A stretch of 64,000 nt of DNA, from NCBI GenBank assembly GCA_022606425.2, contig JAHDVF020001254.1, forward strand, positions 372,001 through 436,000. Reading direction: 5' to 3'. The notes beneath the pieces are model-generated. The model did not search any database. It worked only from the letters and a program-made list of their open reading frames with translations, and had not been told where the DNA came from. Made by a program: the position numbers and the translations under genes. Of the stretch, positions 1-11,814 are shown one piece after another. The number at the start of each line of letters is the position of its first letter. The first letter of the stretch is position 1. This stretch comes from Lepidostoma basale (taxonomy: Eukaryota; Arthropoda; Insecta; Trichoptera; Lepidostomatidae).

Positions 1-183
1 ACAAGTTTCGCGAATCGAACCATGATTTTCAAAATAAATTTGCACAATTTGCAAGCGCTATTCTGACGTCAATCTATTCATGGTAAAATCGCAAAACGTA
101 CTGACTACAAAATTAACAGTCTGTAGAAACAATGTTGCCAGTTAAAAAACCAAACCTCTAAAAAAAGACCCTATAATATGAGT
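1..183 (-). mobile_element. Mariner-like fragment at window edge
   Basis: The reverse complement matches the left part of the element at 21121-21587 (AGAGGTTTGGTTTTT, GGCAACATTGTTTCTACAGA, GACGTCAGAATAGCGCTTGC). The terminal ACCCTATAATAT resembles that element's inverted repeat. It continues beyond the window. Confidence 0.65.
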
Positions 184-267
184 CGCTAATGAAGTTTGCC
201 ATGGTTCAAAATATTTTTTTGAACTGATTTGCTGGATACCTTTGTTTTGCATCAAAAACGACAGCAA

Positions 268-661
268 CAAACCACCACGCCGTTCCCCGAAAGGAAAGAG
301 TTGGCAGAGGGAATGTACTACCACAACACTCATGACACGCCTCTCTTGGTTCCTCCACATTCATACAATTATACACGTATGGTCGATTCTACCGACTTCA
401 AACATGGCCGACCTTTAATATTTGGTCATGCGATGTTTTCCTCGATCTTATGCAATTCATTCCCATCGTTAACGTTTACTTTCTTAACCATTATTTCTTC
501 ATCCGTGTATCTTAACTCCTGTCATTTAAAATTCAATCATACATTTTATCATACATACGTCTAAGAGATCTCTTCTCTACCAGATTTATTCTGCTCTAAT
601 CCTTCTTCTGCCGGTTAAGTGTTTCGCTTCCCTACATAAGGGTACAAACCAGAACTCCGTT
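268..661 (-). mobile_element. TTAG-tailed LINE, 3' fragment
   Basis: On the minus strand, decayed matches to the end of a LINE reverse-transcriptase ORF: CGAAGCGAAAC-like start, CATTAAGATGG-like middle, and a degenerate [15 protein letters not shown] tail. The tail was identified by comparison with better copies in this window such as 39648-40145. Confidence 0.6.
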
Positions 662-691
662 TTGATTTGTCATTTTCGCTTACATTGCTTT

Positions 692-1684
692 TCTGTAAGC
701 GAAAATGTAATCTGTGCATGATAACATATTTATAAACTTGATTTTATCCTAAAGATCAAATATTTTCTCTCTCCTCGCCTCTTGCCGTTACTTGGGGTCA
801 GCTTTTATTATCACTTGGCACCAGGTATGTAACAAATTTAACCAATTAATTCAATTTAAACCTGTACACACCATTCTAAATTAGTTCATAAAGATAACAA
901 CATGTCTTGTGATACACACATATTTATTTCACTTACGCCTCATGATAAATATGTTTTGGGTTTTAAATTGTATGGTTGGTTTCCACCTTACACCAAGGAA
1001 TGATCTTCGTGGAAGACTTGAGGGCATCCGTTGACGATAGCAGGTTCATCTGCCACAATCTTTATTGTGCATTTCATCTCTATTGGTTTCTCGCAATACC
1101 TCTTAGGACTGACTTTAAGATTTCAACAGGTCGTTTGAACCCAATTAATGTGTATATTTTTTTTTACTATAATATTGATTCTAATGACATGTGATAGGTA
1201 GCCACCAAACTAGCTAAACCAAACCAAAGACAGTGTGACAATCACAATGCCATCGCCGAGAATCAAACCGAGAGACCGAGTATGTAACCGAGATTACAAC
1301 ATTATATTGATTTGGGTTATCTGAACACTTAGCTGTGAATAAGGGCGCCGCTGAGTAACAAACCTGTTAGTCCGAACCACTCCGGCTGTCCAGAAGGGTA
1401 CCGAAAAGATTAACTCCACAAATTGACCATTAAAATCATTCCAGAGTCTGACACTTGAGACAACGTTAATGGATAATGTACAACTATATCAAATAACAAT
1501 TTTGTAAGGACGAGTTTTCTGACAAGACAGTGGATTACGCAAACCGATTTTTGTTCTGCTGCATGTGCTCATACTTATATAAATAAAATTTAGATTCTTA
1601 TCGCTCATATAACTTATTTTCTCTCATAGTATTGTTGATTAGAACAATATTTTTTTTTGTAAAGAAATGTGTAAAATGTATTTA
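692..1684. other. No recognisable feature
   Basis: AT-rich sequence with short ORFs only, and no splice-flanked coding block or clear repeat. A hairpin GTAAGCGAAAATG / CATTTTCGCTTAC lies around 670-708. Confidence 0.5.
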
Positions 1685-1780
1685 TTTTTAATGAAAGTGT
1701 TATGAACAAAATAACTAAAGGATCATTAAGACGGTTCGGACACATTGAAATAATGAAAAAAAAGTATATTTTAAGGATGT
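1685..1780 (+). mobile_element. TTAG-tailed LINE fragment
   Basis: GAACAAAATAACTAAAGGAT, then TTAAGACGGTTCGGACACAT, corresponds to the [16 protein letters not shown] segment of the LINE C-terminus. Confidence 0.55.
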
Positions 1781-1810
1781 AAATAGTGAAAGGCACAGGA
1801 AAACGTGTCT

Positions 1811-2144
1811 AACTAAAACTAACTAAATAACTATCACGCCGATTCCTCGGAGGGGTAGGCAGATAGGATGGACCACCATACCGTCTGTCCTTACATATCT
1901 CTATGGCTTTCTTTACACTCATAATCGTAAGATGCACGTTCGTCGATTTTTCCGACTTCGAAAGTGGCTGCTTTTCAGTTTTTGATTAATGTTGTCATGC
2001 CGTGCTTTCCTTGGTCTTCCACGACTTCTCTTTTCACTCACACTGCTTGTAAACAACATTTTAACGATTCTTCACTCGTCCATTCATTCCATATGTCCAA
2101 ACCATCTCAGGAATCCTTTTTTAATTTTACTTATGATGAAATAC
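1811..2144 (-). mobile_element. TTAG-tailed LINE, 3' end
   Basis: Opens with AACTAACTAAATAACTATCA and the CGCCGATTCCTCGGAGGGG block, which is the reverse of the LINE tail. It runs upstream through the CATGCCGTGCTTTCC block to the CCATATGTCCAAACCATCTC block. It abuts an opposite copy at 2145, giving a head-to-head pair. Confidence 0.7.
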
Positions 2145-2345
2145 CGAATACGGAAAACGTGGCACGATAAAATATATCATATATTTAATTTCGGCTACGT
2201 AAAGAGTCGGAGAAATCGACGTGCGTGCTTGATACGATGTATGAATGTTGAAGAAGTAAGAGTAGTATGTCTGGAAAGCTATCATGTGACAGTCCATTCT
2301 TTCTGCCTACCCTTTCGAAGAGATGGCGTGATCTTTAGTTAGTTA
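2145..2345 (+). mobile_element. TTAG-tailed LINE, 3' end
   Basis: GGAAAACGTGGCACGATAAA, then GGAGAAATCGACGTGCGTGC, TGTATGAATGTTGAAGAAG, and ends GATGGCGTGATCTTTAGTTA. Second half of the head-to-head pair beginning at 1811. Confidence 0.7.
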
Positions 2346-2414
2346 GTATTGATTTTGTAACAGTTCATTAAATTGTTAGAAAAACATATATATTTAATGA
2401 CCTTATATCGATCA

Positions 2415-2675
2415 TTTAGCGAAGACAACAGCTTTTGCGTTCTCTTTCTCCCAGGAACCAAGTTTCGCAGTCGTACATTAAAACACTCCACACCAATGTT
2501 TTTATAAGTTGTTTTCGGAGGTTTAGGTCTATGTTGTTGGACTCGAATATTTTAGATTTTTTGTTGAAGGCAAGTTTAGCCCGGTGGATACCACTATCGA
2601 CGTCTTTCTTTGATCGACTATCCCATGTAATGCAGCTCCCCAGGTAAACAAAAGACTTTACGTTCTTGATCGCCA
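2415..2675 (-). mobile_element. LINE reverse-transcriptase C-terminal fragment (second family)
   Basis: The minus strand reads NVKSFVYLGSCITWDS, then GIHRAKLAFNKKSKIF and LRKQLIKTLVWSVLMYDCET. This is the FxYLGS...LYGCET segment after the RT domain in many non-LTR elements. Unlike the TTAG-tailed family. Confidence 0.75.
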
Positions 2676-2679
2676 GCCA

Positions 2680-3600
2680 TCTCTATATTTATTGGGCGCA
2701 TTTATTTTTACTTAGTTGTTAGGATTTGCAAAAATTGATTGCGGCCGGCATCAACCAACCGATCCAATTCCAATTCCTTTTAATCTCTTCTATGACCTAT
2801 TTACACCTAACGATAGATCGAAACAATTATATCGTTACGATAAATTGCTAGCATTTATCGTATCGTGTAAACCTGTCTTTACTTACATTTTACAATCCAA
2901 TCAATCGAAGTGAATCTTTTTCATATAAACATTGTGAGAGCTACTGAAATCTCCTTGGGTGTCTTGATGTACTCGTATTTTCTGTTAAAGCGCGCAAAAA
3001 TTACAAAGTTTCTTCAGTTTTTAAATACTAAATTTATAATGTTAAAATAATATAACAATATTTAACATGCATTTGTGTGTCTATATACTCGTATTAAAAT
3101 TTACTGTGCTTTCTGTTTAGAGTTTTGTATTTCGTGTCCTTTAAAAGTTTTGTATTGTGTGTTCTTTAATAGCATATGGTTTCCTTCGCGTTTCGTTGTT
3201 GCATCTAACAGCGTGAAAAGTAATAAGTGTAATAATTACTAATAACCAGGAGAGGGATATTTGGTCTGCATTTTTTCCTCTCTCACGAACGTTTCACATA
3301 GTACGATCGTTAAAAAAAAAGCAACTATGATTAAAGCTAGCACGAGATCAAAGTTTACGATTATTTCAAAAGTTCGGTCGGAGATGGTTGCGACATAAAA
3401 CATTTAATTAATGTGTGTTACATGCCATAAAAATAATAAAACAATATTTAATTCAGACCATTGCGGTTTTTTATACTCATTGCAAATAATAATTTCTCAT
3501 TCAAATAAGTTCAAATGGACGCCGAGTAAGGCAAACTGTAACAGAAGGTTGATACATTTATGTACATGTTTAAGTACAGAAATATTATATTTATATTGTT
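2680..3600. other. No recognisable feature
   Basis: AT-rich, with no supported gene or repeat seen. Confidence 0.5.
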
Positions 3601-3602
3601 AT

Positions 3603-4320
3603 TGGCAAAAGACGGATAAAGCAGAATAAATGCAGAAGTAATAAGATCTTTTAGACGAATGTGTCGAAAATCTGTGTATGGTAATATGTTAAATAAAAAT
3701 ATAAGATGTAAATGTTGTGCGAATGAAAGTGTTTTGAACAAAATAATAGAAGGTTCATTTAGATCCTAGGTTCTCGAAGTGGGCGATAACGCCCCCTTGT
3801 GGGCATTTGAGACTTTAAGGGGGGCAGTAGACCACCCGGAAAAAATAGAGAGCGTGGGCAGATAAAAAAATATAGTCTAAAAAGACAAAAAAACACGCTT
3901 ATCACGTAGGTACTAAAGCAAATTAAACTTGAATATTGGTTTATTTTGTTATTGTATGTATTGTAATCATTTTCCCTTTTTTGGAATATTTTTAATGGGA
4001 GGGGGGCGTTGAACGTTTATTTTTCTTGTAAAGGGTGGCTCAGAAAAGATTTGGAAACCTATGATTTAGATGGTTTGGACACATGGAAGGAATTTATGAA
4101 GAAATAATAGTAGTATATAATAATGATGTAAACGGAACTTGAAATAGAGGAAGAATAAGGGAAACGTCGCACGATAAGTCGGAGAAATCGACGTGCGTGC
4201 ATGACACGTAGTATTAATGTTGTGGAATCGAGAGAAGTATGTCAGGAAAGAACAGTGTAGCGGTCCATTCTTTCTGCCTACCCTTTCGAGGAGATGGCGT
4301 GACGGTTAGTTTTTTTTTTT
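3603..4320 (+). mobile_element. TTAG-tailed LINE 3' end, split by a hAT-like MITE
   Basis: Runs from GGCAAAAGACGGATAAAGCA ([11 protein letters not shown]) to GGAGATGGCGTGACGGTTAG and a poly-T. The LINE segment ending GGTTCATTTAGAT is interrupted by 3765-4063 and resumes with GGTTTGGACACATGGA. Confidence 0.75.
3765..4063. mobile_element. hAT-like MITE with 8-bp target duplication
   Basis: 299-bp element with imperfect terminal repeats CCTAGGTTCTCGAA and, reversed, CATAGGTTTCCAAA. It is flanked by the identical 8-mer ATTTAGAT at 3757-3764 and 4064-4071. The 8-bp duplication is typical of hAT. It sits inside a LINE, so it is younger than that LINE. No transposase is present. Confidence 0.8.
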
Positions 4321-4324
4321 TGTA

Positions 4325-5095
4325 AAAAATAAATTAGTCCTTCTATAATTTTAATGTTATAAATGTTAAACTATCAAGTAGCATCCCTGCTCAGAATCAT
4401 TAACTACCATGTAAATTAACGTCTGCATAATCCAAAGATTGTATCGTTTAACACCAACGGGGGCTCTCATCATCCTTATCTCGAATGTTCATACAGCAAA
4501 TATCGGTCACTGAAGCAATGGTACTAATATAATATATACATTTATTCAATTATGCAATTTTTCGTATGTAATGATTATAATACAATCTCGATATTCTATG
4601 TGATTTCGTACGTATTATTCCAATTTTAAATTTCTCCGTCAACTCTTTAAAGACAGTCCCCGACGTCAGATATTTAACTTGCGTACAATTTGCAATTTTA
4701 AATATATTGTATTGAGACTTTTTATACGTCGATAACCCACATACAATGTGGCTTTTAAATAAATTATTACAAAATCGAAATTACAGCTTACGATGGTTGC
4801 TCCTTTATGGCGTCTTCTTTGCCTGTGCATCATAGTCTTGCATGCCTTTATAAACTGCTGCTGTTTTCAATCTAGGTCTATCCACTTTACCAGAATATTA
4901 TATTTTGTCCCTTTGTTCTGCCATTTCACTTTCAGGATATTTTGCTTTTACTTACCTTCTATGTGACATATTTTATATTACATGTTTCTGGGTCGTACTT
5001 TGTTTCTTAATAAACGTTAATTATGATTTTACATAAACATATAATATGTCCCTATGTGATCATTAAATAAAAATATTTTTAAGAAAAATTCAAAT
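4325..5095. other. No recognisable feature
   Basis: AT-rich non-coding DNA, with no supported gene or repeat seen. Confidence 0.45.
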
Positions 5096-5118
5096 TTTTG
5101 TCATTTATTTATTACATT

Positions 5119-5160
5119 GCCCTGATGAAGCTTGGTTCCAAGCGAAACTAGTTTGCATCA
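5119..5160 (+). ncRNA. Hammerhead-like motif
   Basis: CCTGATGA, A, stem GCTTGG-TT-CCAAGC, then GAAAC: the order of the hammerhead ribozyme core (CUGAUGA, stem II, GAAAC). An unpaired A lies between the first core strand and stem II, which departs from canonical forms. Probably a remnant of a Penelope-like or other retroelement terminus. Confidence 0.35.
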
Positions 5161-5275
5161 ATTATAATAACCCATGGTTGTATACAAAGTGTTTTATTTT
5201 TTCATATCTATAAGTTTAGAAATTCAAATGTTTTGTTATATGTATAGTTTTTTATCCCGTAAAATTAACATAAAG

Positions 5276-5410
5276 TAACTAACTAACTAACTAACTAACC
5301 ATCACGCCGTCTCCCCGAAGAGGTAGGCAGAAAGAATGGACTGCCACACCTTTCTTTCCTGACATATTTCTCTCACTTCCTCAACATTCATACATCGTGT
5401 CAAGCACGCA
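5276..5410 (-). mobile_element. TTAG-tailed LINE, 3' end
   Basis: CTAACTAACTAACTAACCAT followed by CACGCCGTCTCCCCGAAG and TTCATACATCGTGTCA. Truncated where a 146-bp inverted-repeat arm begins. Confidence 0.75.
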
Positions 5411-5556
5411 CATATTATTTATCTCTCGGTGTAAGTAAACAGCATTTGACACATATGACAACATCGTTACAGAGTATCGTTGCTTATGACATAGTATCTG
5501 TCTTCGTAATTTATGAACAATCTTAAAGCACATACATGCATACTGACACTACTTTT

Positions 5557-5683
5557 GTAATTCCATATGTCCAAACCATCTTAATGATCCTTTCATTATT
5601 TTGTTCATAACACCATCATTCTCACCGCATTCACTTCTTATATTTTCATTCGACACTCTTTCATACACAGAGTATCCACACAT
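5557..5683 (-). mobile_element. TTAG-tailed LINE internal fragment
   Basis: CCATATGTCCAAACCATCTT, then the reverse of the [15 protein letters not shown] segment, ending at CCACACATTC where orientation switches. Confidence 0.7.
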
Positions 5684-5862
5684 TCAAATATTGAATGTCG
5701 GCCATGTGAGGAGTCAGAGAAATCGACACGCGTGCATGACACGATGTATGAATGTTGAGGAAGCAAGAGAAATATGTCAGGAAAGAAAAGTGTGGCAATC
5801 CATTCATTCTGCCTACCCCTTCGGGGAGACGGCGTGATGGTAAGTTAGTTAGTTAGTTAGTT
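5684..5862 (+). mobile_element. TTAG-tailed LINE, 3' end
   Basis: Encodes [20 protein letters not shown] then VEEAREICQERKVWQSIHSA, and a stop in the GGCGTGATGG tail, then TTAG repeats. Head-to-head with the fragment at 5557. Confidence 0.8.
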
Positions 5863-6696
5863 ATATATCTTAATTACTGTAGATTAATTTAAATTTGCTA
5901 TTCCCATTTATAATGTACAAGCCCCCAAGATCAATTTATAGTGTATATTTTAGGGGTATTGAAATATGGATATACACAGTGTTTTTATTTTAAACTTATG
6001 TTTTTACCAAACATAATTATATATTTATTTGCGTAGTGTTTATTGAATTATAATTAATACAAATTATGAATTGTGATTAATCACTAATATTTATTTAAAT
6101 ACACCCGAAGCAACATTGTATCGCTAAAGTAGTGTCAGTATGCATGTATGTGCTTTAAGATTGTTCATAAATTACGAAGACAGATGCTATGTCATAAGCA
6201 GCGATACTCTGTAACGATGTTGTCATATGTGTCAAATGCTGTTTACTTACACCGAGAGATAAATAATAATGTATGAACTTTTGATAAACAACATCAAATC
6301 GAGATGACTTCTCCCACAGCGAAAGCCGAATGAATTTGGATATAATGGTGTGAAAGTATACAGCAAAGAGAAATTACGACAGTTTTCTTTTTTGCCAGTA
6401 CATGAATATAATAACGCGTCGATGGATAGACAGTATGCAAACAAATGTGTTTGGTATTCCGAAGAGCGGAGCGGAGTGTGGGCACTCGGATATGGTCACA
6501 ACTCGAATGAGTTATGGGCAATTATATTATACCACAATTGCATCAAATGCAACTCAAAGTGTGCGCGCATATATTGAAAGTGATGATGCGTCGATGTCAT
6601 GTAATCATATAATTTAATTATTATGTATTCAATACATTTAAAAAATAGGTTGTTAAAATATTCATTTTATAAAAGAATACAGAATATTTAAAATTG

Positions 6697-7160
6697 AAAT
6701 ATGGAACTGGCAAAATAAGGATAATAGTAGAATAAATGCAATAGAAAGGAGATTTCTAAAAATGATGTTTTTAAATCTATGAATGATAGATTGTCAAAAA
6801 CAAATTAATGCAGTGCGAAAGAACGTGTTATAAAAAATAATAAACGGGTCATTGAGATGGTTTTAACACATGGAAAGAATTACTGAACAAATATTCAAAA
6901 AGAAAATTATTGTTAACGATGTAAAAAAAGAATAATAAATACAGGAAGTTGAACGAAAACATGGCATGATCAAATCAATCAAATATTAAATGTCGACCAA
7001 GAAAGAATCTAAGAATGAAACGTGCGTGCATAAAACGATGTATGAATATTGAGAATGCGAGGGAAGTACGAGTATATCAGGAAAGAACAGTGCGGCAGTC
7101 CATTATTTCTGCATATTCCTTCGCGGAGACGGGGTGATGGTTAATGAGTTATTTAGTTAG
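6697..7160 (+). mobile_element. TTAG-tailed LINE, 3' end
   Basis: From ATATGGAACTGGCAAAATAA (YGTGK/WQNK segment) to CGGGGTGATGGTTAATGAG. Heavily frameshifted. Confidence 0.75.
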
Positions 7161-7204
7161 GATATATAGATATAAAAAAATATTTTTTTAAAAATAATTT
7201 AAAA

Positions 7205-7522
7205 TTAAAAAAAAAAAACATAAATTAAATAGACAATATGTGCACCATCTAAATAGAACATTATATATTAAATTACTTTTATTTTGTTATTTTATATTAT
7301 ATCATTGTATTTTATATTATTTGTTTTAGATTTATTTTGTGGGTGTTGGATGATCGAAGTGTGCGCGGGAGATGCTTATTGGTGACGATGAGGTTCGCAA
7401 CCCTTCACACCTCGTCTCCCGCGGGGCGAAAAGAGAAGGATGGAGTGCCGCATCGGTTAATGTGTGACAGTCCATTCTTTTCTGCCTACCCTTTCGGAGA
7501 GACGGCGTGATGATTAATTAGC
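7205..7522 (+). mobile_element. SINE-like element with LINE-derived tail, copy 1
   Basis: AAATTAAATAGACAATATGT, GTGCACCATCTAAATAGAAC, an AT stretch, then GTGTGCGCGGGAGATGC, GATGAGGTTCGCAACCC (box-B-like GGTTCGCAACC), GGCGAAAAGAGAAGGATGGA. It ends in the TTAG-LINE tail CCTACCCTTTCGGAGAGACG. No ORF. Three other copies occur in the window. Confidence 0.7.
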
Positions 7523-8429
7523 TTGTTTTTAATGGTGTAAGGTACTATTTGATAGTGGAGGAGGCTGTTAAATATGCCAAAAATGAAGAATGTAGAGTAT
7601 TATACTTATTCCTTTCTACATTACGTTCCGGCGAAACGTGTTGATGGTCGGTCATATTTTTATTTTATTTTGTTATATTTGAAAAAAAATTGCTTTTGTT
7701 ATCATTGTTTTTTATTATTAAAATTAAAATATTCATACAGCAGAAATCAATTCCATACAAAATTGTTCAAAAGCATACACATCCAATTAAGTAATAAATG
7801 ATCGAGTTGATATGGTAAGTTTTCAAGTCGCGCTCTTGTGGATATCATTATTCGCGTTACGATATTGATCTCAGGTCTCGAGCGGTTCCCACCTGTCCGG
7901 GTCCCATAAAACCTGACAATTGCTAATAGTGATTTAATATATCACTTTCGACATTGACAAATTATTCGATCTATTTATACACGAACATATCCGTATGCGC
8001 CCGAAAAAATGTATGTAGGTAAGCCGTATAAAATCAGTTTTTTTTCTTCTTTGAAGTAACCGATATGGACGTGTTTTGTTTATGAGAAGTCCGCAACCGT
8101 GTTCGTAGCCGAAATATAATTGCTATAGTAAACGGATTATTTTAAATAAATTAACATAAAAAGGCGGTAATCATGAATCATAGCAAAGAGAAAAGTAACA
8201 GATGCATCAATTCTCCTGAGACTGTTTGTTTCAATAACATCGCGGATTTATTAATTTTACTCACCGGTGCTACGGCACGTGAACCGTTAATGAATTATTG
8301 AAATTACGGGAATATGTTAATTGCTGACTTTACGTGGGCTGCCACTTGCCTACATATCGACAGCATCCATTAAAAGAAAACACTCTTATTTATATATTTA
8401 CATATTTGTACCATGTAAGGGATATGTAC

Positions 8430-9065
8430 AAATGCCTGTTGATTGAAAAGGTACAAAAACAGTTCTTACGTTTTTTGTACCTCAAAGATAACGGTTATTA
8501 CCCCTGGCTGTACCCAACTGATTTCTTGCTGGGTATGCTGGACTACCATTCATTGGAAATTAGACGAACTATCCATTTGGGTGTTCATTTTTTTCAACTG
8601 ATTCGTGGTCGAATACATAACTCGGATATTTTGAATGACTTGACTTTGTTTGTCCCTGACAATTATCTGCGACAAAGGCAACATAGATTATTTCACCTGC
8701 CACTGTGTAGAACCAATTTACCTAAAGTTATGCCCGTGGGCAGGGCAATAATCCTTCTAAACCGCATCTCTTCGGATGTGGACATCTTCCACGATAGTGA
8801 GGCTTCCCTCAGAAAACATCTATCTCTTAAATAATGTGTTGTTCTTCTTATTGTTTCTAATTATTTATTTGGTCTTTATTTTTTAATTATCTCGTGTTTT
8901 TTGTGTTTTTGTCTATTTTTTAATTTCTTTATTGTATTAACTGTTTAAAATAGTTTTTTTTTTACCTACCTGTATAGTCATAAGCGCTTTGGTTATATTA
9001 TGTAATGTTTATGATTTAAAAATAAATTGAATTGAAATTGAATTGAATTGAATTGAATTGAATAA
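8430..9065 (+). mobile_element. CR1/Jockey-like LINE, 3' end of ORF2 with (TTGAA)n tail
   Basis: An ORF to the stop at 8834 reads GYYPWLYPTDFLLGMLDYHS, LFVPDNYLRQRQHRLFHLP, RTNLPKVMPVGRAIILLN. This conserved C-terminal domain follows the RT in CR1/Jockey-type non-LTR elements. A 3' UTR follows to the microsatellite tail TTGAATTGAATTGAATTGAA at about 9028-9062. Truncated at the 5' end, and the frame is intact to its stop, so fairly young. Confidence 0.85.
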
Positions 9066-9182
9066 TGGCTAGAGAATTTATGGATAGACAGCTTAATTTT
9101 CTTCATGTCAATGGATAGCTATTTTTAAATTTAGTTAAGATGGCCCTTTAAAGGGCCTTATCTCTTTCTTTTACATTGTAAA

Positions 9183-9715
9183 CTAACTAACTAACCATCA
9201 CGCGCCACAATATTCTGTCCTGGCATTCCTCTCGGGCTTCCTCTACATTCATGTATCGTAGCTTGCACGCACGTCGATTATTCCGACTTCGAATGTGACC
9301 GCCTTTTAGTAATTGATTAATTTGGTCATGCCATGTTTTCCTCGGTCGTCCTCGGCTTCTTTCTCCACTCACGCTGCTTGTGTACAACTTTTTATCCATT
9401 CTACTCTCATCCAACGTTCCATAGATCCAAACCATCTCAGGGATCCTTTTTTAATTTTATCCATGATGCAGTCATCTGCCTTACATTTCTTTCTTATTTC
9501 GTCGTTCGGTAATCTATAATACAAAGTTTTCCCGCACATTCTTCTTATTGATCACATTTCTACGGCGTTTATCCTGCTTTCATCCTTCTTTTGCCAGCTC
9601 CAAGCTTCACTTCCATACATAAGGTTTGGCACTAGAACTCCATTGTGTACTGCCTTCTTTGCTTCTGAGATATATATCTATTTGCAATTATTACTTTGAG
9701 TGCGCCATTTATTTA
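9183..9715 (-). mobile_element. TTAG-tailed LINE, 3' end
   Basis: The minus strand encodes [40 protein letters not shown] and [18 protein letters not shown]. It extends upstream through LYGSEAW..W and NGALKVIIANR-like sequence. The tail is shortened, having lost the GAGACGG block. Confidence 0.8.
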
Positions 9716-9849
9716 ATTTTATTTTACATTGTATGAAAAGGTTTAACCGGATTTGTGTGTTTCCAGGGGCACTGGATATTATAGTTTCATCAACACTACA
9801 AGTAAAAACACCATTATTGGCCCCAATCATTTTTTTATTTGTATGACGT

Positions 9850-10160
9850 TTGGTATATTTCACACGAATTAATGAAATTTTATCGAGCAAATTGATCTCC
9901 CGGAGAGGTGACATAAATTGGCCTCTACGCTGTCCTAATTTAACCCCTATGGACTTTTTCCTGTGGGGTTATCTCAATTATAATGTTTACGTCAATAAAC
10001 CGACTTTCAGCGCATTTGAAAGAAAATATTCGTCACGAAATAGCAGCCATCGCGGACTCTACCTGCCGAGCCCTAATAAGAAATTTTACTGTTCGACTAA
10101 ATGAGTACTGCGAACGCGAGGGTTTACATTTGGACGATATTATTTTTATGAAATAAATTC
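9850..10160 (+). pseudogene. Mariner-family transposase fragment
   Basis: WPLRCPNLTPMDFFLWGYLN, NVYVNKP and, after a frameshift, EYCEREGLHLDDIIFMK match the C-terminal catalytic region of mariner transposases (the LTPxDFFLWG motif contains the third acidic catalytic residue). Broken frame and no terminal repeats identified. Inactive. Confidence 0.85.
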
Positions 10161-10269
10161 CCAAACTTTAATAATTAATAAACATTTTTTCGATAAATCA
10201 CATACTTTTTTAATCGATTCACTAATTATTAACTTTCTTTTGAGACACCTTGTAGAATAAGATGAAGAT

Positions 10270-10935
10270 ATATTATAATACACATACTAATACTCTTAAA
10301 ATAAGGTTTTATTGGGATCGTGCATTTCACATCCGTTGATAAATAATCAGAGTGACATTTAGACTTCGTTTTTGCTCTTTGCTCGCATGAAACCAGCTAA
10401 CGTCGTGTGATCACCCTTACGGATATAAAGAGAGAGTGTTCTGTTCAGTAGAGGTTAATATAATATAATACATAATAATATTCGCATAATAGACGAGAGC
10501 TATGTTTAGATGCAGTACGTATAAATGTATAAAATTGTCTACTAAGAAACGATCAATCATGGCTCGATCAAAACATTAGGTTTCATGAATATACATTACT
10601 TGCATATAACGAGTGTGTAAAGGGGCACTTGCGGAACATTATTTAAAGAGACTAGAACGATTTGTGTCATAGAACGCCACTCCTACACTTGCGTACTAAT
10701 TATAAATATTTGAAAACATTCTAAAGAAAACGTTTCACGTGCAGTAATCTGCAAGATTTGTTATAATGTTAAATAACATTGCGTTCATTTATTTGTGCGA
10801 TTGTGTAGGTGAGGCGTAATGCACACACATAAAACAATTTTTTTAAATTTGAACAATGTTATATAACCGAATGTTTTTTAACAAAAATTGGAGAAAATGT
10901 TAGTTTCCTAAAATGTCAATTATATTATATTTTTT
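10270..10935. other. No recognisable feature
   Basis: AT-rich non-coding DNA, nothing supported. Confidence 0.45.
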
Positions 10936-10940
10936 ATAAT

Positions 10941-10964
10941 CTTCTTCTTCTTCTTCTTCTTTTC
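10941..10964. repeat. (CTT)n microsatellite
   Basis: About eight CTT units. It adjoins the following minus-strand LINE fragment and may be its 3' tail. Confidence 0.8.
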
Positions 10965-11235
10965 TGACGATCTGTGACACAGAAATCATATCTCGTCGGA
11001 TGATGAGATCCAGCTGTCCCTCCATCTCTTAGGCGGTCTTCCAGGTGGGCGGTGTCCGGAAGGGATTTCATAAGCGGCTGTATATGCGAGTCTGTCACCA
11101 TCCATTCGGGCTACATGGTCCCTCCAGTATCTTCTTCTGGATCTACTCCACTGAACGATATCCTCTATTTCGCAGGTTTTTCTTATGTCTGCGTTGCGGA
11201 CACGATCTCGGACGGTTTTTCCAGTAATTGATCTT
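10965..11235 (-). mobile_element. LINE C-terminal fragment (third family)
   Basis: The minus strand reads LRSITGKTVRDRVRNADIRK, DIVQWSRSRRRYWRDHVARM and GRPPKRWRDSW. This is the R..W.GHVARM...GRPxxRW.D pattern at the end of many LINE ORFs. The GAA/CTT repeat at its 3' side is a plausible tail. Confidence 0.8.
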
Positions 11236-11689
11236 AGGACCTAATGTTAAATAAATAAATAAATATGAACTCGTACCCATTCTTTCCGATTTATTAAACT
11301 ATAATAAGTTATTTTTAAGCCATAGGGCTTTATAATAAAAATTAACTCACCCCCACAAGAATTTCGTATTTATTACTACATGATAACAAATATTTCTATG
11401 ATACGGAAACTACACATCACTTTTATTTTTTTTATATAACACTTTCTTGGAAGCAATCCAATGTATTGAATCCCGCAGTCGTTGGATTTGTCTTATCGTG
11501 TAGCAAAAAATATTTGCCTTAGAATACAAGTGTAAGTGTTGGCACGAAAACTTTTGCATTTTTCATATACGCAATATTTTCTTCCATTTCGATCAATAAT
11601 CAGTATAATAAAAAATAAAATATACTCATTTTATTCCTCCCTACATTGGACAAGACGATGTCTCAATAAATGCCCGAAAAACAAATCAT

Positions 11690-11755
11690 ACAAATTTATG
11701 TAATGTGAATGCGGTGCGAATAAAAAGTGTTATGAACAAAATGATGAAAGTAACT
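11690..11755 (+). mobile_element. TTAG-tailed LINE fragment
   Basis: AATGCGGTGCGAATAAAAAG, then TTATGAACAAAATGATGAAAG (ECGANKSVMNKMMK). Short internal piece. Confidence 0.55.
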
Positions 11756-11814
11756 GAAAATAAATAAAGAAAAAAAATCATGGAAATTATGAATAAAGAA
11801 AAAATATTGATAGC

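Larger units (their letters stand above)
5411..6271. repeat. Inverted repeat with arms of about 145 bp
   Basis: The left arm 5411-5556 and right arm 6127-6271 are near-perfect reverse complements (for example TCTCTCGGTGTAAGTAAACA versus its complement). They enclose about 570 bp holding LINE pieces in both orientations. Foldback-type element or local inverted duplication. Confidence 0.8.

Noticed and set aside
1811..2345. Twin-priming inversion as the sole explanation for opposed LINE pieces
   Set aside because: Both outer ends carry the LINE 3' tail, whereas twin priming leaves only one tail.
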